Assembly (NCBI GenBank): GCA_947846985.1 | Contig: CANTUZ010000005.1 | Span: forward strand, 53,967,389-54,031,388 | From: Fratercula arctica | Taxonomy: Eukaryota; Chordata; Aves; Charadriiformes; Alcidae | DNA length: 64,000 nt | Reading direction: 5' to 3' | Shown: piece by piece, positions 12,866-23,500 of the stretch | How positions within the stretch are numbered: the first letter of the stretch is position 1 | How the letters are laid out: each line of letters begins with the position of its first letter | Made by a program: the position numbers and the translations under genes | Notes under the pieces: generated by a model | The model's input: only the letters and a program-made list of their open reading frames with translations | What the model was told of the DNA's origin: nothing | The model's database searches: none

Positions 12866-15800
12866 TCAGTCATTTTTCAGAGGGTTTACGATTTTCCCTA
12901 TGAAGAGGATGGTGCGGGTGTATTTATCCAGAATCACCAGGAGAAAGGGCCTGTTGAATCTGACTCGAGGTGGGTGAGGAAAATCGCCAGATCTCCAGGT
13001 AATCTCCTTCACCGTGGCCCCTGCTGCTTCAGTGCCATTCTCATGAATATTTAGCACCGCTCTGTGGATCACCTGCAAGGACACAAAGCAAAACAACCTC
13101 CACCCGACAACCTGGCAAATACAGAGCAGCCTGCCACCCTCCTCGATCTTGCCAGAGAGAGCCCTGCCTGGGGCAAGACCCGGCAGCACCAGCCTCTGGG
13201 AGGGTCATCACCAGCCTCTTCCCTTCCCACCATCAGCCATCAGACCGCTCCTGCTAGCCGCCGTCACTGCCTGCGCAGAGAGTAGCCCTCACACAATGGA
13301 CAGCCAAAGAGCGCTCAAGATGACTGATGGCAAGAAATTCGGGAAGCAAAGAAACCTGGTAATTTAGCCTAGACTTAGTTCGGCCTTTGGCAGCTTCATG
13401 TATTATTGTGAATTTACCCTATCATCTAGCTGAAAAAATAACTTTCTGAGAGCACTAGAAAGGCAGGAATAACAGCCTTTTGCCCTCCGTAGGCGGAATT
13501 AGAGGAGATTTTACCAAAGCTAATGTGCCACCTTTAGATAATTTTGTTTAGTAGCCAAAAGAAAATTTAATTATATGTACAACTTCTTCCTTGTTCTTAT
13601 GTACATATAACCCCTTGTTATATGTTTGTATGTTTGGTTTCAGGTTTAAGAAAGTTAGGGTTCGCTTTGCCTCCAGACTGGCGGTTGTTGATGATTGAGT
13701 GGTGCTTCAGAGAGAATGGGATAAACTTTTCATGGGGTACTAATGTCAGGTTCTGGGAACAGACAAATCCCGTGGTCGCTGTGTTTCATGTGCTGACTTA
13801 CTTTTGAAACCATCAGTCCAGGCTCCTCAGTAATCCCTGACAGATCAGCTTGTTCAGTGAACACGTCAACCATACCCACTTGTTTGACTATCCTTTTCAC
13901 ATCATAGGTAGCAGAAATAGAAAATTTTGGAATGTGCAGATGTATTTTTCTGTAACAAATAACACAAATAGGGACAAATTCTCATTTAAGTAACATTCCT
14001 GAATGGCTTCAGTATAGTGACACTTCACATTTATTTTTCTAAATGTTAAAAGTCTGCTCTCAGGGTTCAGATAGCACTTCTGACCAGGTTAGCTATCTAA
14101 CATGGAGGGTTGGAGCAGAATGAGCCCATGTTATCCTCTGCCCCCACAGTTTATCCGCTGCTAAACTGCCTCCGCTAGTTTCACAAGTGGGGTTCAAGGA
14201 GTGGGGTGGGAGACACAACCGTACCAACTCTGTGGCAGAACTACTACTGCCAGGTAGCAGGTTTTTCTCAAAAGGTCATAGTTAGCTGACCTAAGGCTGC
14301 TCAAATATACAACAGGGCCTGGGCCACCACAGGAATAGCCGCAGTAATGCTGAATGAATGAAAATTTCACTTTTACATACAATGCCCTCAACACCCTAAC
14401 AGCCAATAGCTGCTCCATTGTAGGTTCACAATGCCCATATGAAACAAGGGTCTGTTAACTTCATCACGCTGCTGAGCGATTTGTGGTTGAGCCAGGAACT
14501 GAACGCAAGGTGGACCCCAAGTTCAATGCCCTGTTCGTTCACTACCCACAGCTCTTTTTCATTTTCCAAATAAGAAAAGGGAAGTCCTGCCCAGAGAGGG
14601 ACCATTAAGTGAATAGGGTTCAGTAAAATAACATGGTCTTTAATGTTTTGTCTTGGTGAGATAAACACTACTAATCTAGAACATGGTCACCTCCCACCTT
14701 AGCAAAAACACTTACCTGTCTTGGAGGGACTTTTCCCATTTAGACAGAGTCTTTTTCAAAAGAGCATCTTCCACCTGCTTCATCTTCCCTTCGTCAGGCA
14801 AAACAAATAACGCTGCAGCATTCCCGTTGTAAGGTATCTGCACCAGCCAACAGGACAGATCCTCATCAAAGTAATTTCTGTAGTAACCCTTTCGATACAT
14901 CATGTCAACTTTTACAGACGTTTCCTGATCCACAAAAAAATCCTCCTGTTTTGTAAATGAAGTACTGAAGGGTTTCTCCCAGTGGGCTTATGACAAAAAG
15001 AAAAATAATTCAGCGGAATAGAGAGGAATGGTCACAGTGAATCAAACAGGATCTAGTCCCACAGCCTCCCTTTGATTAGAACAAATATCTTTTTCAAGTT
15101 ACTGCACCCTCAGTTGTTACAGCATGGCAGCGTTTGTTTTACAAGTGCTTGAAGACAATTAAAGACAGATCATACTGAAAACACGATCTTTTACCAGAGC
15201 ATGGCTCTATCATCACACTAAAGATTTTACCAAACTCAACGAAGATATTTGTTAAAAAAATCCAGTCTTTCACTCAAGCAGGTGAGGACACAAACATTAA
15301 TACTGACAACAAATAAACATGGCTTTATAGGAATATTTTCCAGATGTTGAACATGTTTTCCTCCATTTAAAGTATTTAAACTACAGTTTCTTTCTCTTAG
15401 GTTTCCATTCCCTGTAATAAGCAGTAAGCATCTAAATTACAACCTTCGCACCCTTTGACATTTCTTACCTTTAAAGAAGACATAGTTAACAAGAACCATT
15501 GCAGTGAAAGGATCAAGGTTTTCCACTAGTTTAATAATTTTCCCATTTGTCTTTTCCTCAATATAACTGTTGATCTGATTCTCAGCGCCAGAGGAGTTGT
15601 TAAAGTCAGAAGAAAAGACTTCAGATTCGTAAAAGCTTTTGACATCATCCAAGAACTTCTGTAGTGGTTTTAGCGTCTCTTCTATAAAAAGGGCATTGCC
15701 CAGGCTCAGCTGGAGCTCACTGTCTGAACGGTTCAGCATGTGGAGGAGTTGGCAAAAACCTTCATGTATTTCCTGCTCCTGAGTCTTTTTCAGGTTAAAG

Positions 15801-16141
15801 GCAAGCCCTTCCAGAATCTGCGTCAGTGTCGCTGACTTGGCACCGAGTGCCAGCATCGCGAAGGAAGCAGAGATGCTTATGGGTGAAAAGAAAATATTTT
15901 GGTTGGTTGCTTCAGATGCGACCAGCTTGTAAAATGAAAATGCAAAGTCAGCGTTGCTGGGAACTATTTTCACAAATGTTTTGTTCTTGACTGGATAAAA
16001 TCCCTCTCCGTGAGAATGGCGTCCTGGGTAATATGTCCCTTTAGGATCATCCTGCTTATTGCGGTAACGAGGATGCTGATGACCCTGGGCAAGAGCGTAC
16101 AAACCAGCCAGCAATAAACACAAGGAGAAGGTGGGCTTCAT
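12866..16141 (-). CDS. Serpin 1: secreted clade A serpin, predicted Arg P1 (432 aa)
   Basis: Coding exons on the minus strand: 16141-15469 (within exon 2, acceptor at 16159), 14986-14716 (271 bp), 13949-13802 (148 bp), 13072-12866. All junctions are GT-AG and phases are 1, 2, 0, as in the alpha-1-antitrypsin (A1AT) gene. The start is [11 protein letters not shown]; the Met codons further upstream are intronic. Signal peptide is about residues 1-20, followed by a His/Tyr-rich N-terminal extension to about 55 and the serpin fold ([14 protein letters not shown] near 84-97, [16 protein letters not shown] with shutter His367, FNRPF 403-407, C-terminal FIGKIVNP). The loop [16 protein letters not shown] puts Arg391 at P1 and Ser392 at P1'. 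The alanine-rich hinge is intact, so it should be a working inhibitor, probably of trypsin-like serine proteases in plasma. Sequons: N53, N137, N181/N182, and N376 at P16. Which mammalian serpin is the orthologue is not decided. Confidence 0.93.
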
Positions 16142-16897
16142 TTTCCTTTTAACTGTTTCTGGAAAATAAGTAGACATACAAAACATGGCATGGAAATGAA
16201 TTTCTTCATGCTAAGTGCTCCAGCCAAGTAAAATGAGGCTCTTAGAACAAACCTATTCTCCAAAATCACACACTTTTATATTTCATATTCCTGATGCATG
16301 CCGGTCATCCCCAGGAAAACTATGCCTCCTGATACACCACTTGTATAACCAAGTACTCTCTCCAAAGAGGACATTTTGATCATATTAACTTTTAAAAAAT
16401 AGGGTAGGACTGCTTTTTTTTTTTAAACTTGCAAATAACTGGAAACTCATGACCTTTTCCCCAGAGTAACTGGTAGAAATTGGTTTTGTGCTCAGTACTG
16501 CAGGATGGCTACTGCAACCCTGTTAGTCTTCCTCAATTCTTCAAATAATTAGGGAATTAAACCTGTGTTAAACAAAAATGTGGTATAAACACAGATCATA
16601 CTGTCTAAGACTGAAATTACAAAATACTTTTACAGTTTCTTCAAAGATAAAATATTGGATAACTGTGGTAGCAAAGTCTACATGCATCTCTATTATTTCC
16701 AAAACAATTTCTTAATTATGTGAAGTATCTTCTTCACTAGAAGCCAGTTCTTGCTGGCTTTTGGCCTGTTTTGATTTTTTGCATAACAGCTATATCACTT
16801 TGTTTACATGTAAAAAACCACCCTTCCCAGGCAACAACAAAATCCCCCAAACTGAAATGTCCAAAAAAATCCCAGGGAAGTCTAAAAGGGTACTTAC

Positions 16898-17018
16898 AGT
16901 GCTACAAAAAGGATCTTGTTGTGTCCATCTGGTCTTGTCTGCTCCTTCTTCTCTTCAGTACCATTGAACAAGATTAAGCAGAGCACCCCCGTTAATCATT
17001 AATTAGTTCAAATAAACA
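16898..17018 (-). promoter_or_regulatory. Serpin 1 non-coding exon 1 and liver-type promoter
   Basis: A GTAAGT donor follows base 16898, giving a short 5' UTR exon that splices to the acceptor at 16159. In sense direction, ATTAATGATTAAC at 17003-16991 matches the HNF1 consensus GTTAATNATTAAC at all but the first base. TGTTTATTT at 17018-17010 fits a FOXA (HNF3) site. A weak TATA-like TTAATC lies at 16977-16972, so transcription probably starts near 16,945. The exon 1 end (ACAACAAGATCCTTTT) resembles that of serpin 3 (ACAACAGGACCCTTTT). The start site itself is inferred. Confidence 0.65.
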
Positions 17019-19265
17019 TTGCCAGCGAGGATGCACAGCAAGCAGTAATGACGCTAGATACACTGGACAGTTTGTCCAACACAGGCACAAGCTAAGTGGT
17101 GGGTGGTGGGTGGTGGGGTTGCGGATGAGAGGGAGGGGAGCAGGGACTATATCTCCTGCTGCTTCCACGCTTGCAGATCGATGCGAGAAGCCTCCTGCTG
17201 TGGGTGCCTGGCAGGAGAGCCGTAGCCATACCCTTTGAGGCTGGAGCTAAATGCTGTGACTTCATGTGAAGGCCACCCCTTGCCTGGGTCTGGCTGGGGG
17301 GGATGAAGGTGCCAGCACAGCTCACCAGGGAGCACAGCCTCCCTGCCAGACCCTCCCTCCTGAGCTTGGTCCTGGGGGACCAATAGGTGGGACGAGCACA
17401 CTGCCAGAGTGGTAACCTCTCTGTCAGGATTTCAAAACAGGGTAAGCCACCTTCGGATATTTAGGAAGTCCTTCTGCCTTACTGTATACCTCAGTCACAA
17501 ACTTTGACACCACAGTTAATGGTTTGGGGTCTTTTCCCAAGGGGAGCAGACTGTATGTGATTGGTGAACGTTCTCTAGATCTCTTTAGAGAATAATATGT
17601 GACATTACCACTCTAGTGAGTCCTTTCCAGTCAATACAGCTGCTCACTCATTCCTGTTGGCCATCACCTGTGACTGAGTATTTGAGGAGTTGGTGAAAAG
17701 TTTTCCCTTGGCTTTCTAGAAAATACACAACAAAAAGACCACTGCTAAGAACCAGCACTTCCATCAGTGGAGATCTTGTTTCCTCAGGTTAGTCTTCTGT
17801 ATCACATGCAATTGAAATGGACCCCAGCAGCACACAAACCAGGCTGCCAACTCACCTCTCAGCCCGTGCTAAAGAAGACATGCTGTCTTCATATTCAGGG
17901 ATGAATATCATACAGGGACAGATCACTCAAGGACAAACTAAGGCAGGAAATGAATTTTTTAACAGATCTGGTTGCCCCTGTGGGGCTCCTTTCCATCGTG
18001 TATGATGGTTTTGTCATCCCACTTAGCAGTTGTAGTGTCCTTCCCATAATGTAGATGTGAAATATGCAATCTGCATCCCATTGATTCCACATTGCCAGAA
18101 CACCCCAAGAAGTTGATGGCAACCATCAGATTTTGAAGTGAGGGTAATATCCATAATCCACAAATCACTGCACCATTGCCCAGCAACTACCATTGGATTA
18201 CAAACTGCCAAAAAGTAGCCAGCAATGCATATGGTCCCTGGCCTATTACGGCTTATAAAACAGTGAATAAGATTTACAAGATGGAAACCAGGAACTTGAG
18301 TATTTCCAGTTCAGCAAGCTCTGTAAACTCATACCAATAATCCTAGATCTTCATTAATAGAGATCAGCTTGTTTATTAGCAGTGGGGCAGAAAGGAAATA
18401 AATGGAGGGATGGCCTGAAGGATGACTCCTTTTTGACTGGGGAAGCATGCAAGGGCACAGATACCAATACAGGTGTTCTTAGCTCATACTGGCACTGCAA
18501 TAATGTAGAGATTTTCAACCTGTGGTCCAAGTTCAGGACCTGTAAGGGAACTCTGAAAGGCAATCAAGAAACACAAGCCAGCATGCATCCCCTTGTATTC
18601 ATTCCTCCCACTATTGCATTTATCCTTGGAGCACCAAAACAAAGCTGTTCCCTGTAAGACTGCATGTTATTGAGCGTCACTGGTCTCCATTCAAGGAGGG
18701 TCTATAAACTCTGCTATGCAGTTGATAATGCTTATCCATACCTATATTTCCATCAAGAGGAAAGACACTGGGAAGGCACCACAGCTGACACGGAGGATGT
18801 AAGTCCTGCTGGAAATGCTCCCCTACCATAATCAAAGCTGCAGGGAAGAAATGGTTGCAGCTCTGAGGATTAAGCAACTATCTTACTGCATGGAGGAAGG
18901 GAAGGTGGGGATGAGAGCTGGTAGGTAAGTGCCTGGAGAAAGCAATGAGGAGGAAAGAGAGGGCAGGAGAGAAAAAAAATGAGTCATTAGAATATATCCA
19001 GTCCCAGAAGTGAGACAAGAGACCGGAACTTCTGAGTGTCTCTACAGCTGTGTCATTAAATCACTGGCAAAAACATGTCATGCTTATTCCCATTATTACA
19101 GCTATTTTTATTACGTCAAGACTGGACAGTATTAATTCTGGTATTTTGTAAAGACTGAACATCAATACTCTGCTAATGCCTTCTTTGGGATATAACAGAC
19201 AATTTTGCACCCTCGGTCTCAATCTGTTACCAGAATCTCACACTTGCAATGAAATCCTGTAGTAT
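17019..19265. other. Upstream region of serpin 1
   Basis: Contains a short GGTGGGTGGT-type run near 17,097-17,120 and three overlapping short minus frames at 17.9-18.2 kb with no known family. No gene supported. Confidence 0.5.
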
Positions 19266-19420
19266 ATTTACCTTTAAAGAAAAACATAGATATACGTAAC
19301 CTCTGCTGAGAATCAAAATTCTTTCTACTTTGCACCTTATTCCTTGCTATTTTCTTCACTTTCTAACCAAAGGTATATTTATCAGCCTCAGAGATTCTGG
19401 AAGCCGGGTCTGTTTCAAGC
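19266..19420 (-). pseudogene. Decayed serpin exon-2 3' end with preserved splice donor
   Basis: TTACCTTTAAAGAA on the plus strand at 19269 is identical to the exon 2/intron boundary of serpin 1 (15,466 on) and is followed by an alignable stretch (ACATAG, AACC, TGC-GTGA, ATCAA, T-rich, ACT) for about 60 bases. On the minus strand this ends in FFFKG before GTAAAT. Upstream frames contain stops. Weaker similarity may run to about 19,420. No other exon of this copy could be placed. It lies about 2.4 kb upstream of serpin 1 exon 1. Confidence 0.6.
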
Positions 19421-19805
19421 TAACTTCTGATGCTGTCTAAAACCACACAAAGCAGGAAATGTTTATGTTGCTTGAAGTGGCAAAACCACATTTATTGTGG
19501 TCTATAGCTTAGACAGCATCATGGGACTACGATTTACAGCTTGACTGCATCCCGGGATAGCAATTCAGTGATGCCATGTTGCCCAGAAAGTAGCTAATCC
19601 ATCCAGAGGACCTCCTTTTTCAGGTTACACTATGCCAAAAAGCTAGATATATAAAAGATTATGCATATAGTTCCTTCCTTACTCTCCGACACAGCCAACA
19701 CTTATTCTTTTCTGTTTTCTGGGGTTTCTTGCTTTTATAGCTTTACATTTTATTTCTTTTTGTCATATAGTTTTCTACCTTGCCAAGATGTTAGAGGGAG
19801 AGAAT

Positions 19806-19826
19806 AAAAAAAAAAAAAAAAAAAAA
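19806..19826. repeat. Poly(A) tract
   Basis: An uninterrupted run of 21 A about 150 bp before the first solo LTR. No element boundary could be tied to it. Confidence 0.9.
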
Positions 19827-19979
19827 TCACCCACTAATTAAAAATTTCAGTGTGCTGGAAAAACGGACCATACTTTCCTTAGCAAAGTTCAATTTTGGGA
19901 TTTTAACACTGCCACCTTGTATACATTTTCTTAGAACGACACTCACTGGTCATATTGACAATAAGTTCTCCTAAAGGAT

Positions 19980-20591
19980 TGTTGTGGTTTAACTCCATCT
20001 GTCAACTAAGCACCACACAGTCACTCGTTCACTCCCCCCACTCCTCCCCCCACCCCCCCCGCAGTGGGATGGGAGAGAGAACTGGAAGGGTAAAAATATG
20101 AAAACTCATGGGTTGAGATAAAGGCCATTTAATAGGTAAAGCAAAAGTCACGCACAGAAGCAAAGCAAAACAAGGAATTCATTCACCACTTCCCATCATC
20201 AGGCAGGAGTTCAGCCATCTCCAGGAAAGCAGGGCTCCATCATGCATAACGGTTACTGGGGAAGACAAATGCCATAAATCCAAATGTTTGCCCCTTTCCT
20301 CCTTCTTCCCCCAGCTTTACATGCTGACATGGCGTCATGTGGTAGTGGAATATCCCTTTGGTCAGTTGGGGTCAGCTGTCCCGGCTGTGTCCCCTCCCAA
20401 CTTCTTGTGTACCCCCAGCCCACTCGCTGCTGGGGTGGTGTGAGGAGCAGAAAAGGCCTTGACTGTGCGTAAGCACTGCTCACCAATAATGACCCTGTAT
20501 CATCAACATTGTTCTCAGCACATATCCAAAACATAGCCCCATGCTAGCTACTGTGAAGAAAATTAACTCTATCCCAACCAAAACCAGTACA
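19980..20591 (+). mobile_element. Solo LTR of an avian endogenous retrovirus (612 bp)
   Basis: It begins TGTTGTGGTTTAACTCC and ends ACCAGTACA, the TG...CA form of an LTR. The flanking 5-mers AGGAT (19975-19979) and AGGAC (20592-20596) differ by one base and look like the target duplication. No coding interior or second LTR lies beside it. It is alignable with the LTR at 41,464: both share the start and the block GGGTTGAGATAAAG. The family name is not asserted. Confidence 0.85.
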
Positions 20592-23500
20592 AGGACCATC
20601 CTAGAAGATCCTTCTCATTTTCCATTAACTCTAGCCTCCATTTTAACTCACATATCTCCATCAGGGAACCCAGATGTGCTCATTCTTTCATGCAGCTTTT
20701 GCTTCATCTCTTTTCAATAAATTCATTCTTCATGTACAAATATTGATAATTGAATTTTAAATATAAAAGTTGAGGAAAAGCAAACACAAGATGTATTGTA
20801 GTCCAAAAGGATTTTGTCTTGTGGATGTGGCCTGCTCGCATGTTTGCTTTGTTACTTGCTGCTGAACCATAGGCAGGAGAATGTCATCTGGCACATTTTT
20901 CTTATCAAATACAAGCTTCAAAAGGAATACAGTGTGAATTATGAAGATACTAATTTTTTTTGGACTGTATTGGTAAAGAATTCCACCATCTTCTTGGAAA
21001 ATACCATTAGTATAGATGAGGGCCTGAGCCAGGAGGTAGAACTATGTTAATGCACAGCAGAGAGCAGTGGCCAGGTCAACACACAAGTCCCTGTCTGCAA
21101 GCTCCCAAGCATCTGGCTCCTGAGCAGGAGCCCCAAGCTACGTCAGGTGTCGAAATGCCCCACATGAGGTGTTCATCACCTCTGAATGTGAGCACACTGC
21201 TGGGGAGCTGCACTTAGGAGTCTGAAGGCAATGCTGGAAAGGGAACTGCACCTTCTTCCCCTCAATTTCAAACCAAGGCTCTTGTCCTGTGGTTGTCTCA
21301 TATGGCTGCATAGTCAAGCAGTAAAACAGGGCAGGGCACACCATTTTCTTTTTGAACTCAGCAGTACTAAGCTTTTGCTTACTAACCTGTTGGAGCACTT
21401 GACCACTTCATCTGGATACAAGAGCCTCAAGTGTTACAAACTGTTCTACCCTACCCAAGATAATCAGACCCAAATCATCCACTTGGCAGAGGAATAGCTC
21501 ATCTTCAGGCTGCAAGAGGCTGATGAGAAACTGAAGGGAACGACAATTCCCAGACTGCCTTCTGAGGATCTTCTGCTTAGAAATCAAGCAAAATATAAAA
21601 ACTACTTACATGAGATGTGTAGATAATTGTGTGTGAACAATTGTGCTTTCATCTACCTGTGAAAGATGTAATTTGTATGTATGTAAGTACATACACACAT
21701 ATAGGTATTCATAGTACTGGAAAAAGATCAACTAGTATTAGATGCAATCTAATAATGCAAGAACAAGCCTAGGGGATAGGAAACAGGTTTCCCTCCAAGG
21801 ACAGTTCGAATAGAAGAAGAAACAAAAGCCCTAGGAATTGTTTTTGAACGTGATACCTGATTGCACAAGATGTGCAAGTGTTATTAATCCTAGTCATGTG
21901 AATAGTGTGTGAGTAGTTCCGCTAAAGATAATCATCATCTTTGCTAAATCAGAACCTGTGGCGATAATTAACGTGCTATGATTTGAATTGAAAAAAAACT
22001 GAAGAAATGCTAAATCAAATGAATTGTGATGTTTTGATAAGATAACAATAACTTCAGAACACTTTTTTCAGAGCTTTGAAGAATTACACATTTACTAGGT
22101 TTTATACGCAAGTGTTTTAAAACGATTTTTGCTAAAACTAGTAAAAATGAGAGTTTTTTCCATCCTGATATGAAGGGATCCAAAAATACTTTACTTACCA
22201 AGATTTTGTTGAAAAACACTGTCAAGTGCAAATGAAAGGAAAAAAAAAAGTATGTTAAAAGTATGGTAATGTAATAAATTGATTAGACTGTAAATGTCCA
22301 GACATTAACTCTTTCAGAAAATCCGTCATTAGAAGAGAATGTGGCTTTAGTTATCACTATTTTATTATTTTATTTTTAGTTAGATGTAGACTCCTTCCAG
22401 CAAGCTGCGGTGAGGTAGAATCCCCTGTCTTTACCTGATCTTGAAGTATTATGATGGTTTAGCATCCAATTCCTTTATAGACAAACTATCCTACCATTGA
22501 CTTCAGTAGCGTCCGACTGACAACCTGGCCTGAAGAAATTAATGAGCTTAAAAATCTGAGCCTATCCCTCTGTTTTGGTCTAATGCAGATTAAGAGCACA
22601 AAGTCAATGTATGGTACCGATTCTCATCACACGTGAAATGTTCATAGTACAAACATTCATGAACTTTTTTTCTTTTTCAAGCTGCACTCCTAGAAAAAAG
22701 ACCAAAAAACCTTAAAACTGACTCAGAGGAAACACAGCGGCACTCACTATGCTGATACAGACAAAACAACGCAGAACATTTAGCAAACTGTTCTGTAAGC
22801 AGTAGAGTTAATAAAGCCTAGTTTACTAAGGATTTATAGCTTTCCTCACCAAAATAACCACAGATTTACTCCACAGCCTCCAGGATGACTCCTACCAGGC
22901 AGGAGAGCAGAGCTAAGACTACTAGGGCTAGGGCTAGGGCTGGTGCTTGGGCTACCTGCTACGCACTCATTGCCTGCTGCGACCAGCAGAATTTAAAGCA
23001 GCTGAGTCCTGCCTGCCTTCCCCACAGCAGGCACAAACTTGGGTTTCACTGATTTTTCACAAAGTAGCATAATGATTTTTCAATCTCCTACCTCTCTGTT
23101 AAGCCTGACTGAAATTTGCCAGTGAGCTGCAATGTTGTGGAGGGTAGCTAAGAGAAGGCAAGTGGCGACAGACATGAAAATTTGATGCTGTTTCCTTTGG
23201 AAACCAAGATGGTTGTTTTATTTTCTTTGCCTTTGAGGTTGTATGAGTCACACTTTCTCAGTTTTCACAGTTCGTGTGACCCCATTTCTTGCTAGCTGCC
23301 ATGAATATTTTCATCATCCTTACATTTACTTATGAAAAAAACCCAATTTATTATATATTACCTTTCTAATAATAATGCATCTCCATTTTTCTCATCATTA
23401 GCTTTTTTTTTTATGTCCTGTCCAGGAATAACTTGCAGACAGTCCAACACTTGGTCGAGAGATTTAGCACTGCAAGGTGGATGAAGAGTAGTTTTGGTAA

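Noticed and set aside
16142..16186. Upstream Met codons giving a longer serpin 1 N-terminus
   Set aside because: They lie on the intron side of the TTATTTTCCAG acceptor at 16159, or before the signal peptide Met; the same holds for the longer readings of serpin 2 (to 35,556) and serpin 3 (to 59,501).
17895..18211. Three overlapping minus ORFs, possible processed pseudogene
   Set aside because: No parent gene recognised and no poly(A) or target duplication seen.
18355..18385. AGATCAGCTTGTT match to serpin 1 exon 4
   Set aside because: A 13-base match with no alignable flanks.
22922..22939. Interstitial telomere repeat
   Set aside because: The unit is CTAGGG, only three copies.
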